From contig NGBS01000874.1 of NCBI GenBank assembly GCA_002245135.1, positions 302,567 to 366,566 of the forward strand: DNA of 64,000 nt. The letters are read 5' to 3'. Positions 46,609 through 56,737 of the stretch are shown one piece after another (the first letter of the stretch is position 1; each line of letters starts with the position of its first letter). The DNA is from Proteromonas lacertae. Taxonomy: Eukaryota; Sar; Bigyra; Opalinata; Proteromonadidae. The notes beneath the pieces were generated by a model. The model was given only the letters and a program-made list of their open reading frames with translations. It was not told the DNA's origin and did not search any database. Made by a program: the position numbers and the translations under genes.

Positions 46609-47490
46609 TTATAATGGATAGGCAAGAGGTGACTCCATATACATAGTTTCAATAACACCAGGTAATATACATTGTTTTTGATAACCTTCAATACTATCAC
46701 TTTGTAAATGTAGATTAGGTTTATTATCATTTATCAATATAAAATTTGTTGGTATATATTCTGGTGGGTATTGAGAATTATTATAAACTTGTAATGGGAA
46801 TACTATACAATTACTACCATCATTAGGGTATGATTGTATAAGTCTATTATAATAATCACTTAATATAGATTCATTATCATATAACTTTTTTAATAAATGA
46901 TTATCATCTAGATAAATATCAATCAATTTTATATCTGATCTATCATTATAAATTAATTGATGCATATTATAAATTTTGATTCTCATAAAATGAGTGAATA
47001 ATGTAACTTTAATAGGTATCTGATCTATAATTGATGATGTATTATCTGTTCTAGTAACTTTTACAGTCCATGTAGTATTTTGAATACTATAAGCCTGTGT
47101 GTTATATATATTTATTAATTTGATATGTTCATAGAGTGATTTATAATAACCATAACCTTCAGTATAATATAGTTCTTCATCAGTATTATAATCATTGACA
47201 CCTATAACTTTATTAATATCAGATAGTATATCATTTGATTCATCAACTTTATCTTCTATAATTTTTGTTTTTATATTAGTATTATCATTTATTGGTTCAT
47301 TAATATAGGTTGATATATTATTACTATCTACAGTTATAATAGGTGCTGGTATTTGTATCTTTTGTGATATTGATGTTGCTAATGATTGAATATCTAGATC
47401 AATACTAATATTTTTTGATATCTCACTAGCAATCTCTTTTGTATCAATATCAATAATATTATTATTATTATTTCTATCACCAATAAACAT
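46609..47490 (-). CDS. Element protein with MFIGDRN start, paralogue 1
   Basis: The open frame extends to 47541, but I place the start at the internal ATG at 47488-47490 because the product then begins MFIGDRN, exactly as in the neighbouring paralogue. About 293 residues: a helical N-terminal part (EIASEISKNISIDLDIQSLA), a linker, then a conserved C-terminal domain with IPIKVTLFTHFMRIKIY, YLDDNHLLKKLYDNES and CIVFPLQVYNN. No known domain. It lies in the leftward morphogenesis block downstream of the ATPase and capsid genes, so a virion structural or assembly role is likely but unproven. Confidence 0.6.
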   Translation of the reverse strand: MFIGDRNNNNNIIDIDTKEIASEISKNISIDLDIQSLATSISQKIQIPAPIITVDSNNISTYINEPINDNTNIKTKIIEDKVDESNDILSDINKVIGVNDYNTDEELYYTEGYGYYKSLYEHIKLINIYNTQAYSIQNTTWTVKVTRTDNTSSIIDQIPIKVTLFTHFMRIKIYNMHQLIYNDRSDIKLIDIYLDDNHLLKKLYDNESILSDYYNRLIQSYPNDGSNCIVFPLQVYNNSQYPPEYIPTNFILINDNKPNLHLQSDSIEGYQKQCILPGVIETMYMESPLAYPL

Positions 47491-47591
47491 AATATGATAA
47501 ATTACAAATATAAAAAATATAAAATCTATTAAATTCCTCAAGAAATTTAAAACTGATTTATATATACGTATTTATTATTATTATTATTATA

Positions 47592-48263
47592 TTAAAAGAA
47601 TTCTGTTATATTTGTATTCATATAATCTGTGAAGAATGTCTGTCTTGGTATTGCTAAATAATCTTGATTAGGGTATTGATCAGCTACAATACATAATGTA
47701 GGTTGATTATTATTATTATTAACTAATGAATGTTTTATCTCATAATAAGGTCTATTAGTTAATGTATGATAAGTATCTTTAACATTTGTTGCTCTAATGG
47801 GGAATAATTTATTAGAGTATAATCCTAACAGTATATTATAATATTGTTGTAAATATTCATCTCTACCAGGTTCTGCTTTGATGATATCATTTTCATCTAA
47901 ATATAATTGATAACCTACATATCCACTATAATTACATGTAAATCCATCATATAATTTAATCTTCATAAAATGCTCAAACATTTCTATTTTGATTGGTATT
48001 TTAGTAATTTTAGTATCCCATACAGGTGATCCATTAACTAAATATTTTCTTTTCATAGAATAAAATGTATGTTGTTTATGCAAACAATAAGGCCTTGGTA
48101 TTATAGTACGAGGTATATCATTTACTACACTATTTATTGTATTACATACTGTTAGAATTTGATCTTTCACTTCATCTAATTTATCTGTAATATTATTTGT
48201 AATATCATCTACTAATTTATCTTAATCTAATACATCAACTTTATTTCTATCCCCAATAAACAT
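47592..48263 (-). CDS. Element protein with MFIGDRN start, paralogue 2 (in-frame TAA)
   Basis: From ATG 48261-48263 the frame reads MFIGDRNKVDVLD, meets TAA at 48222-48224, and continues in the same frame for 210 codons (DKLVDDITNNITDKLDEVKD) to the stop at 47592. The C-terminal domain matches paralogue 1 in IPIKIEMFEHFMKIKLYDG, a YLDEND turn, a QQYYN helix and a FPIR strand. Either the TAA is a sequence error or mutation, or translation starts at a later codon (GTG 48170; the first in-frame ATG is further in). Same probable role as paralogue 1: unknown structural or assembly protein. Confidence 0.55.
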
Positions 48264-48307
48264 TATTTTTATTAATGAATATATATATATTTATATAAAA
48301 ATATTAT

Positions 48308-49068
48308 TTAAGAAACTTCAGAATGGTCTTCTATCATAATATTAAAGTTTGCTCTAAAGACTTTTTTAACATTATCAATATATAAAAAATTGAATTGTGG
48401 TTTAGTGACTGCAAGATATAATTTTTTAAATGTTTCATACTCTGGGATCCATATATTTAATGAATTATATAAATCAAATAGATTTCTATTACTTAACCCA
48501 TAAAATGTAAGACAATAATCAACTTGTGATCTAGCTGCTGGTACTATATCTGTTATATATTGACTGCTAATAATAATTTTGATTTTAAATGTCTATTTTC
48601 TTTCATCAGTACAGGTATTATTGTTGATGTTTTTAATTCTAAACTGAGATCATCAAAAATCATAATATGCTCAGCATATGAATAATTGTCTTTATCTACA
48701 TCATTTATTTCTTTCATCATTTTCTCTACCACATTTTCACCTGATTCTGGATCAATGAGTGAATCATATTCATCATAATCAATTTCGTGATAATCGAGTA
48801 ACTCTTTGATTGAATCATATAACTTGTCTTGTTTGATAGTTCCCACAAAGAAGTGAACATGTTGTTTCTCTTTATATTTTGGATCCAAGACATGTCTTAA
48901 TATATTATAGATGAGAGTAGTTTTACCACTATTTTTACGAGCAACAATAAAAATATTGCAGAATGGCTCATTGAAATAATCATAACCAACTATCTTCTTA
49001 GGATTGAAATCTTCACCACCATCTACTGGTTCAACTTTTATGTTATTTATTTTTTCAAACTTAAACAT
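48308..49068 (-). CDS. Virion DNA-packaging ATPase (A32/FtsK-HerA type)
   Basis: Pumps viral DNA into the capsid. Start MFKFEKINNIKVEPVDGGED. Walker A is IFIVARKNSGKTTLIYNIL, Walker B is HIMIFDDLSLEL with hydrophobic strand plus DD, as in the A32 superfamily. One frame change near 48565 interrupts the sensor region (LKSK / IIISSQYITDIVPAARSQVD), after which family-like sequence continues (CLTFYGLSNRNLFDLYN) to TAA 48308-48310, about 250 residues in total, a normal size for Polinton ATPases. It follows the major capsid gene in the same direction, as in most Polintons. Confidence 0.85.
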
Positions 49069-49127
49069 ATATATATATAAGTAAAGTAAATAAAAAATAA
49101 TAGAAATATTAAATTGTAATTAAATTT

Positions 49128-50678
49128 TTAAATCACCTTCTCTACACCTCTAGCAGAGATGATTAACATCTTACCTGTTATGATATAGAACTTGTGATGA
49201 TATGTCTTAGTTGCATTATTTAATACATTAGCTGTATTAAACTGACTATTACTTGCTTCGAATGTAATTTTTAAATCTCTACTCAAATCTCTACCTACTC
49301 TTTGTTTTATATCATCTAATACATCAGTCCCAAAATTTAATATATCGAAATAATGTTTAAAGAAATCATTATATGTATGGCATCTTTCATAAAATGTACC
49401 TTTAATAATAGGATATAATTTTTCATATGTTTCTAAATTTCTTACATAAAGATAATCTGGCGTACATGGTGTATCATTTATTTGCCATTTAACTCTATCT
49501 TCATTTGTATCAAAAGGAACTATTTGCCTATTCCAACTTTCATTTTCATAACAACGATATATTATATATTTCACATATGGTCCTATGCTACTATTAATAG
49601 TAAAATTGTAATTGAATTTATTATCACCTTGAATACTATCTTTTACTAACTGAACTATATTAAAATCAGTGAAATCTATTCCATGATGAGTAACATAATT
49701 AATTGTATTTGCATTACACTGAGTACTTTTGTTGTAAGCAATATATAACTTAGGATTTCTTATATTCACTTTTAAATATTTACTTACTACATCTTGAATT
49801 ATTTTTTCATTATGTTCTTCTGCATCATTATTCATATGCGCAGGATTTTTACTTGTATTTATAATCCAATTATTTATTCCATTAAAGGTTATTGAAACAT
49901 AAATTGTTTCACCAAAATATATATCACTTTTACATGATAATATAGTATTAAATAAATCACCAAAATGAAAACAGCAATGTTTATTAATAGACAATTCTCT
50001 TGCATTTGCACCAGCAACAGCATTTGTAGGAATAAGTTCAACATTCTTTGCAAATACACCATAAGTAGGGTGTACGTTATTGTTATTACCATAGGTGCAT
50101 AATAATAGATCAGTTAATTCATTTGATCTTCCTGCATATAAACCATCTACTGATACATGACATCCATCAAACACTTCTAAATGATATTCAGTTGATTTAA
50201 GATCATCTGGATAATGATAAGCTAATTGATGCATTAAGTCTCTATATTCATTATAACTTTCGTCTATATCACATAATACAGTTCCTGTTTTATTATATAC
50301 TTTAACTGAATTAAAATTCATTGTATTTCTTAATCTAATAGCCCATGCATCATTAAGGTTTAATAATGCTATATTCGCTAGCATATCATTATTTAGTACA
50401 GGTTTTATTGTCCAAGGATTATTAGCAATATCTGTAAAATCTGCTGTATAAACTTGAGGCTCAATGTGTAATGTAAAATCAAGATATGATTTTGCTAAGT
50501 TCATACAGCTATCTGGTGATAACTCAAATGTTATAGTATCAGTTGATGCTGTGTAACTTAAATTCACTACATCTCTTGTTTGGTTTGGTGTAATAGGGAT
50601 GTAAACATAATCAGGTATTAATGTTGGTACGACAGTATTATGCACTTGTGTTTGAGGTATTGTTGTTATGCTACTCAT
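49128..50678 (-). CDS. Major capsid protein candidate (double jelly-roll type)
   Basis: 516 residues, intact. Beta-strand-rich protein starting MSSITTIPQTQVHNTVVPTL, with FELSPDSCMNLAKSYLDFTL near the N terminus, INSSIGPYVKYIIYRCYENE in the middle, and a C-terminal strand set FYIITGKMLIISARGVEKVI. Size (500-650 residues), lack of membrane spans, and position between the small capsid candidate and the packaging ATPase match Polinton major capsid genes. Assignment rests on context and composition more than on a diagnostic motif; a structural comparison would decide. Forms the pseudo-hexameric shell if correct. Confidence 0.7.
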   Translation of the reverse strand: MSSITTIPQTQVHNTVVPTLIPDYVYIPITPNQTRDVVNLSYTASTDTITFELSPDSCMNLAKSYLDFTLHIEPQVYTADFTDIANNPWTIKPVLNNDMLANIALLNLNDAWAIRLRNTMNFNSVKVYNKTGTVLCDIDESYNEYRDLMHQLAYHYPDDLKSTEYHLEVFDGCHVSVDGLYAGRSNELTDLLLCTYGNNNNVHPTYGVFAKNVELIPTNAVAGANARELSINKHCCFHFGDLFNTILSCKSDIYFGETIYVSITFNGINNWIINTSKNPAHMNNDAEEHNEKIIQDVVSKYLKVNIRNPKLYIAYNKSTQCNANTINYVTHHGIDFTDFNIVQLVKDSIQGDNKFNYNFTINSSIGPYVKYIIYRCYENESWNRQIVPFDTNEDRVKWQINDTPCTPDYLYVRNLETYEKLYPIIKGTFYERCHTYNDFFKHYFDILNFGTDVLDDIKQRVGRDLSRDLKITFEASNSQFNTANVLNNATKTYHHKFYIITGKMLIISARGVEKVI

Positions 50679-50767
50679 TTATATGTATATATGTACGTAT
50701 GTATATTTTTGGTAAGAAAAATGTTAATACACTCAAAAAATAAAATTTAATATATATATATAAGTAT

Positions 50768-51736
50768 TTAATAAAGTATTATTTCAAATTGAAATGATAT
50801 ATTAGTTATATCTATAGCAAAACCATCTTCATTTGATAAGTTAATTTTCATTTTTTGATAATCATGAAATTGCATTTTTTTAGTTGACCAATCTATCTGT
50901 GGGTTAACCCATGTTATATTTGTATTTGATATATCAGTTACTGGTATATTTGCTAAAACATTTGAATTATCACTATTATTAACCCAACTACTTCTTACTT
51001 GAATTACATTACACCATATAAGTGATGGTGTTAATAAAAATTTATGATCATAGTATTGTTCTTTTGTGCCCCAACTAAGTGATGGATTACTATTTAATAT
51101 AATTAATTCATCATCTATTACATTACTACCTAATAACCTACCAAATAGGTTAGGCATTCGCATTTTTATTTTTGTTAGTAAATAATTACCAAAGTGAGTA
51201 TATATTGCACAATATAATTTTAATCTATTCGTAGTCTTATCATACCAGTCAAATAACTTATCTCCCGCTTGAGGATGTAAGAAATAATTAAAACGTTCAT
51301 CTTCATCTCTTTCTTTTACAGGCACAATATTTTCATGTACTGCTACGCTAAATCTTAATTCAGTTAACATACTCTTTGTTAAATAACTTAAAAACTCTTC
51401 ACCACTATAATGATTTTGTGGTATCTTTATCTCTAATGTATTAAATTTTGGTCCGCTTAATATTACACTTGGATCATTCAAGGGTTTTATAGGATCATTT
51501 ACATGAAAATATTCTATATCAAAACATACTTTTTCATTAACATCATTTTGAATAGTGTATATGTTATTGTTTGATATTCTTGCTATGTTTAACGTAATAT
51601 ATTGATGCTGTTCAGTTATCACAGGTGTTGATAAACATTTAGTATATATATCTGACTCTGATTCAATAATATCAGTTGATGATAAAAAAATTGATCTTCT
51701 ATGACCTAATTTATTATTATCACTCTTAGGTTGCAT
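50768..51736 (-). CDS. Minor capsid (penton-like) protein candidate
   Basis: 322 residues, intact, immediately upstream of the major capsid candidate. Starts MQPKSDNNKLGHRRSIFLSS and is beta-rich throughout (HQYITLNIARISNNNIYTIQ; FNTLEIKIPQNHYSGEEFLS). The end, INLSNEDGFAIDITNISFQF before the last strand EIILY, resembles the final strand pattern of penton-type proteins of Polintons and Polinton-like viruses, in which a short loop with D/E-G precedes a hydrophobic beta strand. Gene order penton, major capsid, ATPase is also common in the group. Inferred single jelly-roll vertex protein. Confidence 0.6.
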   Translation of the reverse strand: MQPKSDNNKLGHRRSIFLSSTDIIESESDIYTKCLSTPVITEQHQYITLNIARISNNNIYTIQNDVNEKVCFDIEYFHVNDPIKPLNDPSVILSGPKFNTLEIKIPQNHYSGEEFLSYLTKSMLTELRFSVAVHENIVPVKERDEDERFNYFLHPQAGDKLFDWYDKTTNRLKLYCAIYTHFGNYLLTKIKMRMPNLFGRLLGSNVIDDELIILNSNPSLSWGTKEQYYDHKFLLTPSLIWCNVIQVRSSWVNNSDNSNVLANIPVTDISNTNITWVNPQIDWSTKKMQFHDYQKMKINLSNEDGFAIDITNISFQFEIILY

Positions 51737-51759
51737 TATATATATATATATATATATAT
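51737..51759. promoter_or_regulatory. TA-run divergent promoter of the element
   Basis: A 23-bp TA run lies directly at the start of the leftward capsid block and about 54 bp before the rightward 51813 gene. Similar TA runs precede three rightward genes (55851-55872, 56704-56729, 57347-57382), 5-8 bp or less from the start codon in two cases, so they probably act as TATA-like promoters. Confidence 0.5.
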
Positions 51760-51812
51760 GTGAATGTATAAGAATTAATTAAATAAATAGTTATTTCATT
51801 TTTTCTCACATA

Positions 51813-54772
51813 ATGAACAACCGTAATAGAATACGTAGAGATTTATTAAATTTTGATGATGATGAAGGTACAACAGTAGATAATACAAATAGCGATAGTA
51901 GTAGTAATAATTCTAGCAATAATGCTGTTAATAATAATTCTACTAATAGTAATAATGATAATGATGATGATGATGAAACAGAAGAAGATACTGATTCTGA
52001 TAATATAAGTAATGCAGATGATGATGAACGTCTTACTAATAGAGATTTTGAAGATATCATTTATGATAATGCTAAAAAATTAGCAAGGTTTAGGTTAGAT
52101 GAAATAATTGATAAAAGACTTATACCAGTAGGATGGCCTGATCATGAGTTTAATAGAATTTATAATTTATATGATGTGCATATGAAGTTGTTTAATTGGG
52201 GTAAATCATTATATCAACACGGTCCATTTTCAAGAAATAAACCATTGCATCAATACAGCTATGAATCAAATAACGATGTTAAAATAATAATTGATAGATT
52301 AAATAAAGCAATTGATGAATTATGTATTGCTTCAAATTATATACCTAGGAATAATCCATTTGTTGTGCTTCATCCTAAAGAAAGATTGAATGTTGTCAAA
52401 TTAGAAAATAAAAGAATAAGAAAAATACAAAAAGAGACAAAGGATCATACTCATCCATTTAATGAAGAAGATGATAAAGATATATATGATAATAATAATT
52501 ATGAAGCAAATACATCAGCACCAGCAAATTCGTCACGTAATGTTGTAGCACGTCAATCAGTTCAACCACATGCACAACAACAGCAATCACAAGATAATAA
52601 TAATGATGATAATGATGATGAAGAAGATGATAATGATTTACCTGATGATCCTTATGAAGATGATCAAGGTAAATTTTTACCTTTAGAAGATAATTCTATT
52701 CATGCTCAAACAATTCAAGTATATAGTTCAAATGCAATAAATAAGATAAGAATTTTTATAAATAAGTTACTGAAAACAAAATTTTGGTATATAACAAATC
52801 AACAAGAAAGAACTGCATTTTCAATAGCTGTATTAATATATAATTGTGTAACAGAATTATTTTACTTAAGCAAATATAGATTACCTAGTTTAAGAGATGG
52901 GCATACATATCCTGAACCTGCTGATTATGATAAAAGAAATATAATGAGTTTACCCTCATCTATTTCTAATGGATATCGAATGAATTATATAGCAACAATT
53001 CAAAAAATATTAGAGTCAAATAATATAAGGGAAGGTCAAAGATACACAAATCATTATGCAGATGCAATTATGTTCAATATGAATAGATTAGCTCAAAAGA
53101 AGAAATTTATTAGTTCTTATCCACCACTATTACCAGTAGAAGAAGCATTATCTAGAGATTATAAAGGAAGATATCAAGTTAGAAATCCTAATAGAGGTAA
53201 TGTAAATGTAAATTTTAGAAATAATGTTCCTCAACAACAACAACAGCAAGAAGAAGAAGAAGAAGAATTATCTCCATTATCATTTCAAGATAATCAATCA
53301 CAAAATAGTTTTGATGATAATGATGATTCATACAATCTTAGTTATGATGATGATAATATAGCACAACCACCGCCTATTGTTTCAAGTGATTATAATAATG
53401 ATTCACCAAGAGAGGTATCACCAGTATATTCACCAATAACACCACCATTAGCTCCTCAACCTCAACCACGTCAACAACCATTACCACCATATCTTCCTCC
53501 ATCATCAAATTATCATCCACCTCCTCCTCCTCCCACCTCCTCCACCACCATCAAATCATCCACCACCGCAACCACCACCATCATCACAAGTTCCTAATAT
53601 AGTTCATCATTTTAGATTAAATGGTACAACAAATCAAGTTCCTTATACATCTGTTTTTGCAAATCAGAATAATAATAATAATAGTGATGATAATAATGAT
53701 GATGATGATGAAGAAGAAGCTACTGATACAGATATTAGTGTTAATGATAATGATGAAGGTAGTGATACAGATGTTTCTGAAACAGAATGGAATGATGATT
53801 ATATTTTCCATTCACTTAAATTTAACATATGATCCAAATAATAGTAATAATATAAATTATACAAAAATTGCTGATTTAAAACCTCCTACATTTGTTTTAT
53901 ATAGATTTAATGATGAAGATCCTAATGTAGTAAATAAACCTAAAAGGAATGTAAGAGCATTTACTCTGAAAGAATTATTACGTTATTATGCAATAGATTT
54001 ATTTACTAAAGTAACTTATATATATGATATACAAGGCTATATGAATAATAAATTTAAAAAAGAAAAGATTGTAATAGTAAAAGATAATGTTCCTTATGAT
54101 AATTTTAAAGAATATGTAAAAAAATTCAAAGTTCAATTACCAATTACTACACCAAATATATATCCCTTTTATACATTAGATAAAAAATCAACTATGCTAA
54201 GATTTTACGGTTATGACTATTATAATAATATTTATACTGAATGTCAATTAAGATTCTTTAATAATAATTTAGCTAAAGCTAAAGAAGATTTATATTTGAG
54301 ATGTCCTTTAATTAATATAATTGATGATGATGAAGCAATAGAAAGAGAAGTTTTATTTCCTAAACGATATAGAGTAAATTGGGGTGAACAACCTGGTCAA
54401 TCTGAAGAAGAAAAAAGAATTATATGTGGAACCTTAAGTATTATTCCCAATTATTATGAAAATGATCAAGAATGGTATATTTTAGATGATTGTCAAACAC
54501 AAATAAATGATTATTTATTAGATATGCCTAATGATGGTATTTATAAATATTATAACTATCCATTTCTATGTAAATTTAATGATAAAGTTGTAGTTGTTAT
54601 ACATAGATCACTTAAAAAATTCGTATATATTTATAATGAAGTAAGACATCCTGAGCGTGTAACAGATAATGATAATGTATTAGCTCATACTGAATTATAT
54701 GGTAATGGTAAAAGAAGAAGAGATCATTCGTTACATAACGGCTATATATATAAAAAAAGCAAATATTTTTAG
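51813..54772 (+). CDS. Large element protein of unknown function (about 985 residues, frame-broken)
   Basis: Starts MNNRNRIRRDLLNFDDDEGT. An acidic Asn/Asp/Ser-rich N terminus, a helical domain (RLIPVGWPDHEFNRIYNLYD, VHMKLFNWGKSLYQHG, FWYITNQQERTAFSIAVLIY), then Gln/Glu- and Pro-rich linkers. The frame breaks within the proline/threonine tract near 53540 and again near 53820; in the shifted frames the protein continues (VPYTSVFANQ, then LKPPTFVLYRFNDEDP) to a C-terminal domain with FYTLDKKSTMLRFYGYDYYN and YPFLCKFNDKVVVVIHRSLK, ending KKSKYF. I see no polymerase, helicase, nuclease or primase motif. It is the first rightward gene from the divergent promoter. Confidence 0.6.
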
Positions 54773-54803
54773 TTTCAATTTTCCAGTTCAAAATAGCTTA
54801 AAA

Positions 54804-55211
54804 ATGTATATTTTCGATAAAAAGTATAAGTATTTTATTAAAATATGTTCAAAAGAGCAATTCAATAATATTCTTGATCAAGTAGATAATTTGCTCTGTG
54901 AAGCTAGTAATTATTATGATTTTTGGGAATATCAATCAGTTTTTAAGAGAGAAGAAGTTAGAGAGATAGTAAGAAAGGCTTGGAAGAAATTACAAATTTG
55001 TAGAACTGTGAATGATGAAAGACATTTTATAGATTCAAATAGAATTACATCATTAGAAGAAACATATCTACGTTTAGAGGTTAAGATGAAAACAAATGAT
55101 GCATGGCATTCTATAATTGGTTATCATTGGGATAGTGATCAACCTGGCTATATAGAAGAACAGAAGTTTTTAAAAACAAAATCAACATGTATAGATAATA
55201 ATAATAATTAA
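54804..55211 (+). CDS. Small element protein, unknown
   Basis: The open frame begins further upstream inside the preceding gene, but the ATG at 54804-54806, 31 bp after that gene's stop, is the likely start: MYIFDKKYKYFIKICSKEQ. 135 residues, helical, with FWEYQSVFKREEVREIVRKA and a Trp-containing C terminus (WHSIIGYHWDSDQPGY). No family recognised. Convergent with the protease gene, 16 bp apart. Confidence 0.55.
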   Translation: MYIFDKKYKYFIKICSKEQFNNILDQVDNLLCEASNYYDFWEYQSVFKREEVREIVRKAWKKLQICRTVNDERHFIDSNRITSLEETYLRLEVKMKTNDAWHSIIGYHWDSDQPGYIEEQKFLKTKSTCIDNNNN

Positions 55212-55227
55212 TATATATATAAAATAA

Positions 55228-55794
55228 TTATATCATCTTAAATTTATTTTGTAATAGTCTTGCTTTAGCTTCACCTTCAATTGTATTAAAATTAGTAGCT
55301 TCTTTAAATGAATTATTATATTCTATCACTGATATTAAAAATAGAATTGCATGATAGCCACATCTTGCACTATCAACTCTTTGATGTTTCACTCTATTAA
55401 TTTTTATTTGATATAATTCATCAGGGTATTTCTTACAGCTTTGCATTCTCTTATAAAACTTTTTTATTTCTTTTGGTTGCTCACCAAAACTATCATAATA
55501 TAATATCTCTCTTTTGTCATTATCAATAATTAAACTAACCCAATGACCAATTTTCGATCTCTTATCAGTTGTTTTATTTGTGCTTAATATAACACACCAC
55601 TTATTACAATCTTTATATTTATCTATATATTGTTTTTCATTCCACAAATATACACCTTTAAAATACTTGTTAGTTTTAGGAAAGAATCTCTTTATGATTT
55701 TAATTATATCATGATTTGATATAGCATCTATTTTAATATCATCACTAATATATGAAGTATTACCAGCACTATAATCATTATAGAATAATCTCAT
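55228..55794 (-). CDS. Adenain-type cysteine protease (Ulp1-like fold)
   Basis: 188 residues, intact. The maturation protease of Polintons belongs to the C5/Ulp1-like group and trims capsid and core precursors. Catalytic landmarks in order: His in RSKIGHWVSLIIDN, acidic residue in ILYYDSFGEQP, a Gln in VKHQRVDSARCGYHA for the oxyanion hole, and the nucleophile Cys in ARCGYHAILFLISV. N-terminal part holds the tryptophan strand GVYLWNEKQYIDKYK. Located opposite to its neighbours, next to the basic core-like protein that may be its substrate. Confidence 0.88.
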   Translation of the reverse strand: MRLFYNDYSAGNTSYISDDIKIDAISNHDIIKIIKRFFPKTNKYFKGVYLWNEKQYIDKYKDCNKWCVILSTNKTTDKRSKIGHWVSLIIDNDKREILYYDSFGEQPKEIKKFYKRMQSCKKYPDELYQIKINRVKHQRVDSARCGYHAILFLISVIEYNNSFKEATNFNTIEGEAKARLLQNKFKMI

Positions 55795-55850
55795 ATTTTT
55801 AATATATTTAAGAATTTAATTAATGATTATTCATTTAAAGAATTCTTAAC

Positions 55851-55872
55851 GTATATATATATATTTATATAT
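55851..55872 (+). promoter_or_regulatory. TA-run before the basic core-like gene
   Basis: A 22-bp near-perfect TA/TTA run ends a few bases before the ATG at 55877, so any TATA function implies a very short leader. It also lies 57 bp upstream of the divergent protease start. Confidence 0.45.
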
Positions 55873-55876
55873 AACA

Positions 55877-56659
55877 ATGGGTAAATTTAAAGATTGGTTA
55901 AAAAAATCAAAAATTCTATCAAATGCAGCTAAGTTAATACCTTTTGCTGGACCAGCAATTGGTGATAGTATTGAGAATATGGGTTATGGTAGACGTAGAA
56001 GAAGAAGAACAGTTAGAAGAACAAGAAGAAGTAGTGTAAGAAGAAGATGTCCTTTAAGAAGAAGAAAGACAAGTGCTATTACTTTAACTTGTAATTGCAT
56101 AAAGGTTAAACAAGGAAGAAGAAAAGCTAGAAAAACAAGAAGAACTAGAAGACATAGATTTACTAGTGATGGTAGATTAATTAGATCAGCAGGTTTAGGT
56201 AGCTGGTTAAAAAAAGGAATAACAAAAGTTAAAGATTTTGTGACTTCTGACAAATTTAAAAATGGTATTGAAAAAGCAAAAGAGATTAACAGCACATTGA
56301 GAGAGAAGAAGTATATAAGCAATATAGCAAGAAAAGCTCGTAATGTTGCTAATACATTAGGTTTTGATAAAGTTGCTGATGTTGCTGATAAAGTATATAA
56401 TACATCATCTAAATTCGGTTATGGTAAACAAAGAGTTAAAGGTGGTTTAAGATATAAACAAAATGGTGCTGGTTTAAGAAAACTAATTGCAAGAAGAATG
56501 CCAGTTAGTAATGGTGCAGGTAAGAGAAGAAAACTAATTGCAAGAAGTTTGCCAGTTAATAATGGTTTAACAAAACCATGTGGATTTAATAAAAAAGGTA
56601 TTTATAATCCACAAGTTGATTTAGAAATTTTTTTAGCATACAGTGTTAAACATAAATAA
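55877..56659 (+). CDS. Basic virion core/pVI-like protein candidate
   Basis: 260 residues, intact. N-terminal amphipathic segment MGKFKDWLKKSKILSNAAKL is followed by Arg clusters (GRRRRRRTVRRTRRSSVRRR; RRKARKTRRTRRHRF) like DNA-condensing core proteins. A second amphipathic part (GLGSWLKKGITKVKDFVTSD, then NIARKARNVANTLGFDKVAD) resembles membrane-active or scaffold helices of adenovirus-type protein VI. Two copies of a C-terminal unit, KLIARRMPVSNG and KLIARSLPVNNG, are separated by GAGKRR. Small-residue sites RSAGLG, VKGGL and NGAGL are possible protease cleavage points. Two-part design (core plus amphipathic) suggests a precursor cut by the adjacent protease; this is inference. Confidence 0.62.
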   Translation: MGKFKDWLKKSKILSNAAKLIPFAGPAIGDSIENMGYGRRRRRRTVRRTRRSSVRRRCPLRRRKTSAITLTCNCIKVKQGRRKARKTRRTRRHRFTSDGRLIRSAGLGSWLKKGITKVKDFVTSDKFKNGIEKAKEINSTLREKKYISNIARKARNVANTLGFDKVADVADKVYNTSSKFGYGKQRVKGGLRYKQNGAGLRKLIARRMPVSNGAGKRRKLIARSLPVNNGLTKPCGFNKKGIYNPQVDLEIFLAYSVKHK

Positions 56660-56703
56660 TAAAAAATTAAAAATATTATTCATTCATAAAATTCTTATAT
56701 AAT

Positions 56704-56729
56704 TTATATATATATATATATATATATAT
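56704..56729 (+). promoter_or_regulatory. TA-run before gene 56738
   Basis: A 26-bp uninterrupted TA run located 8 bp before the ATG, the clearest of the element's promoter-like TA runs. Confidence 0.45.
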
Positions 56730-56737
56730 TATAAAAA

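Noticed and set aside
53621-53815. Methionine/isoleucine-rich start of the 53621 frame
   Set aside because: This stretch is the wrong frame of the Asn/Asp-rich linker; the real protein enters this frame only after about 53820.
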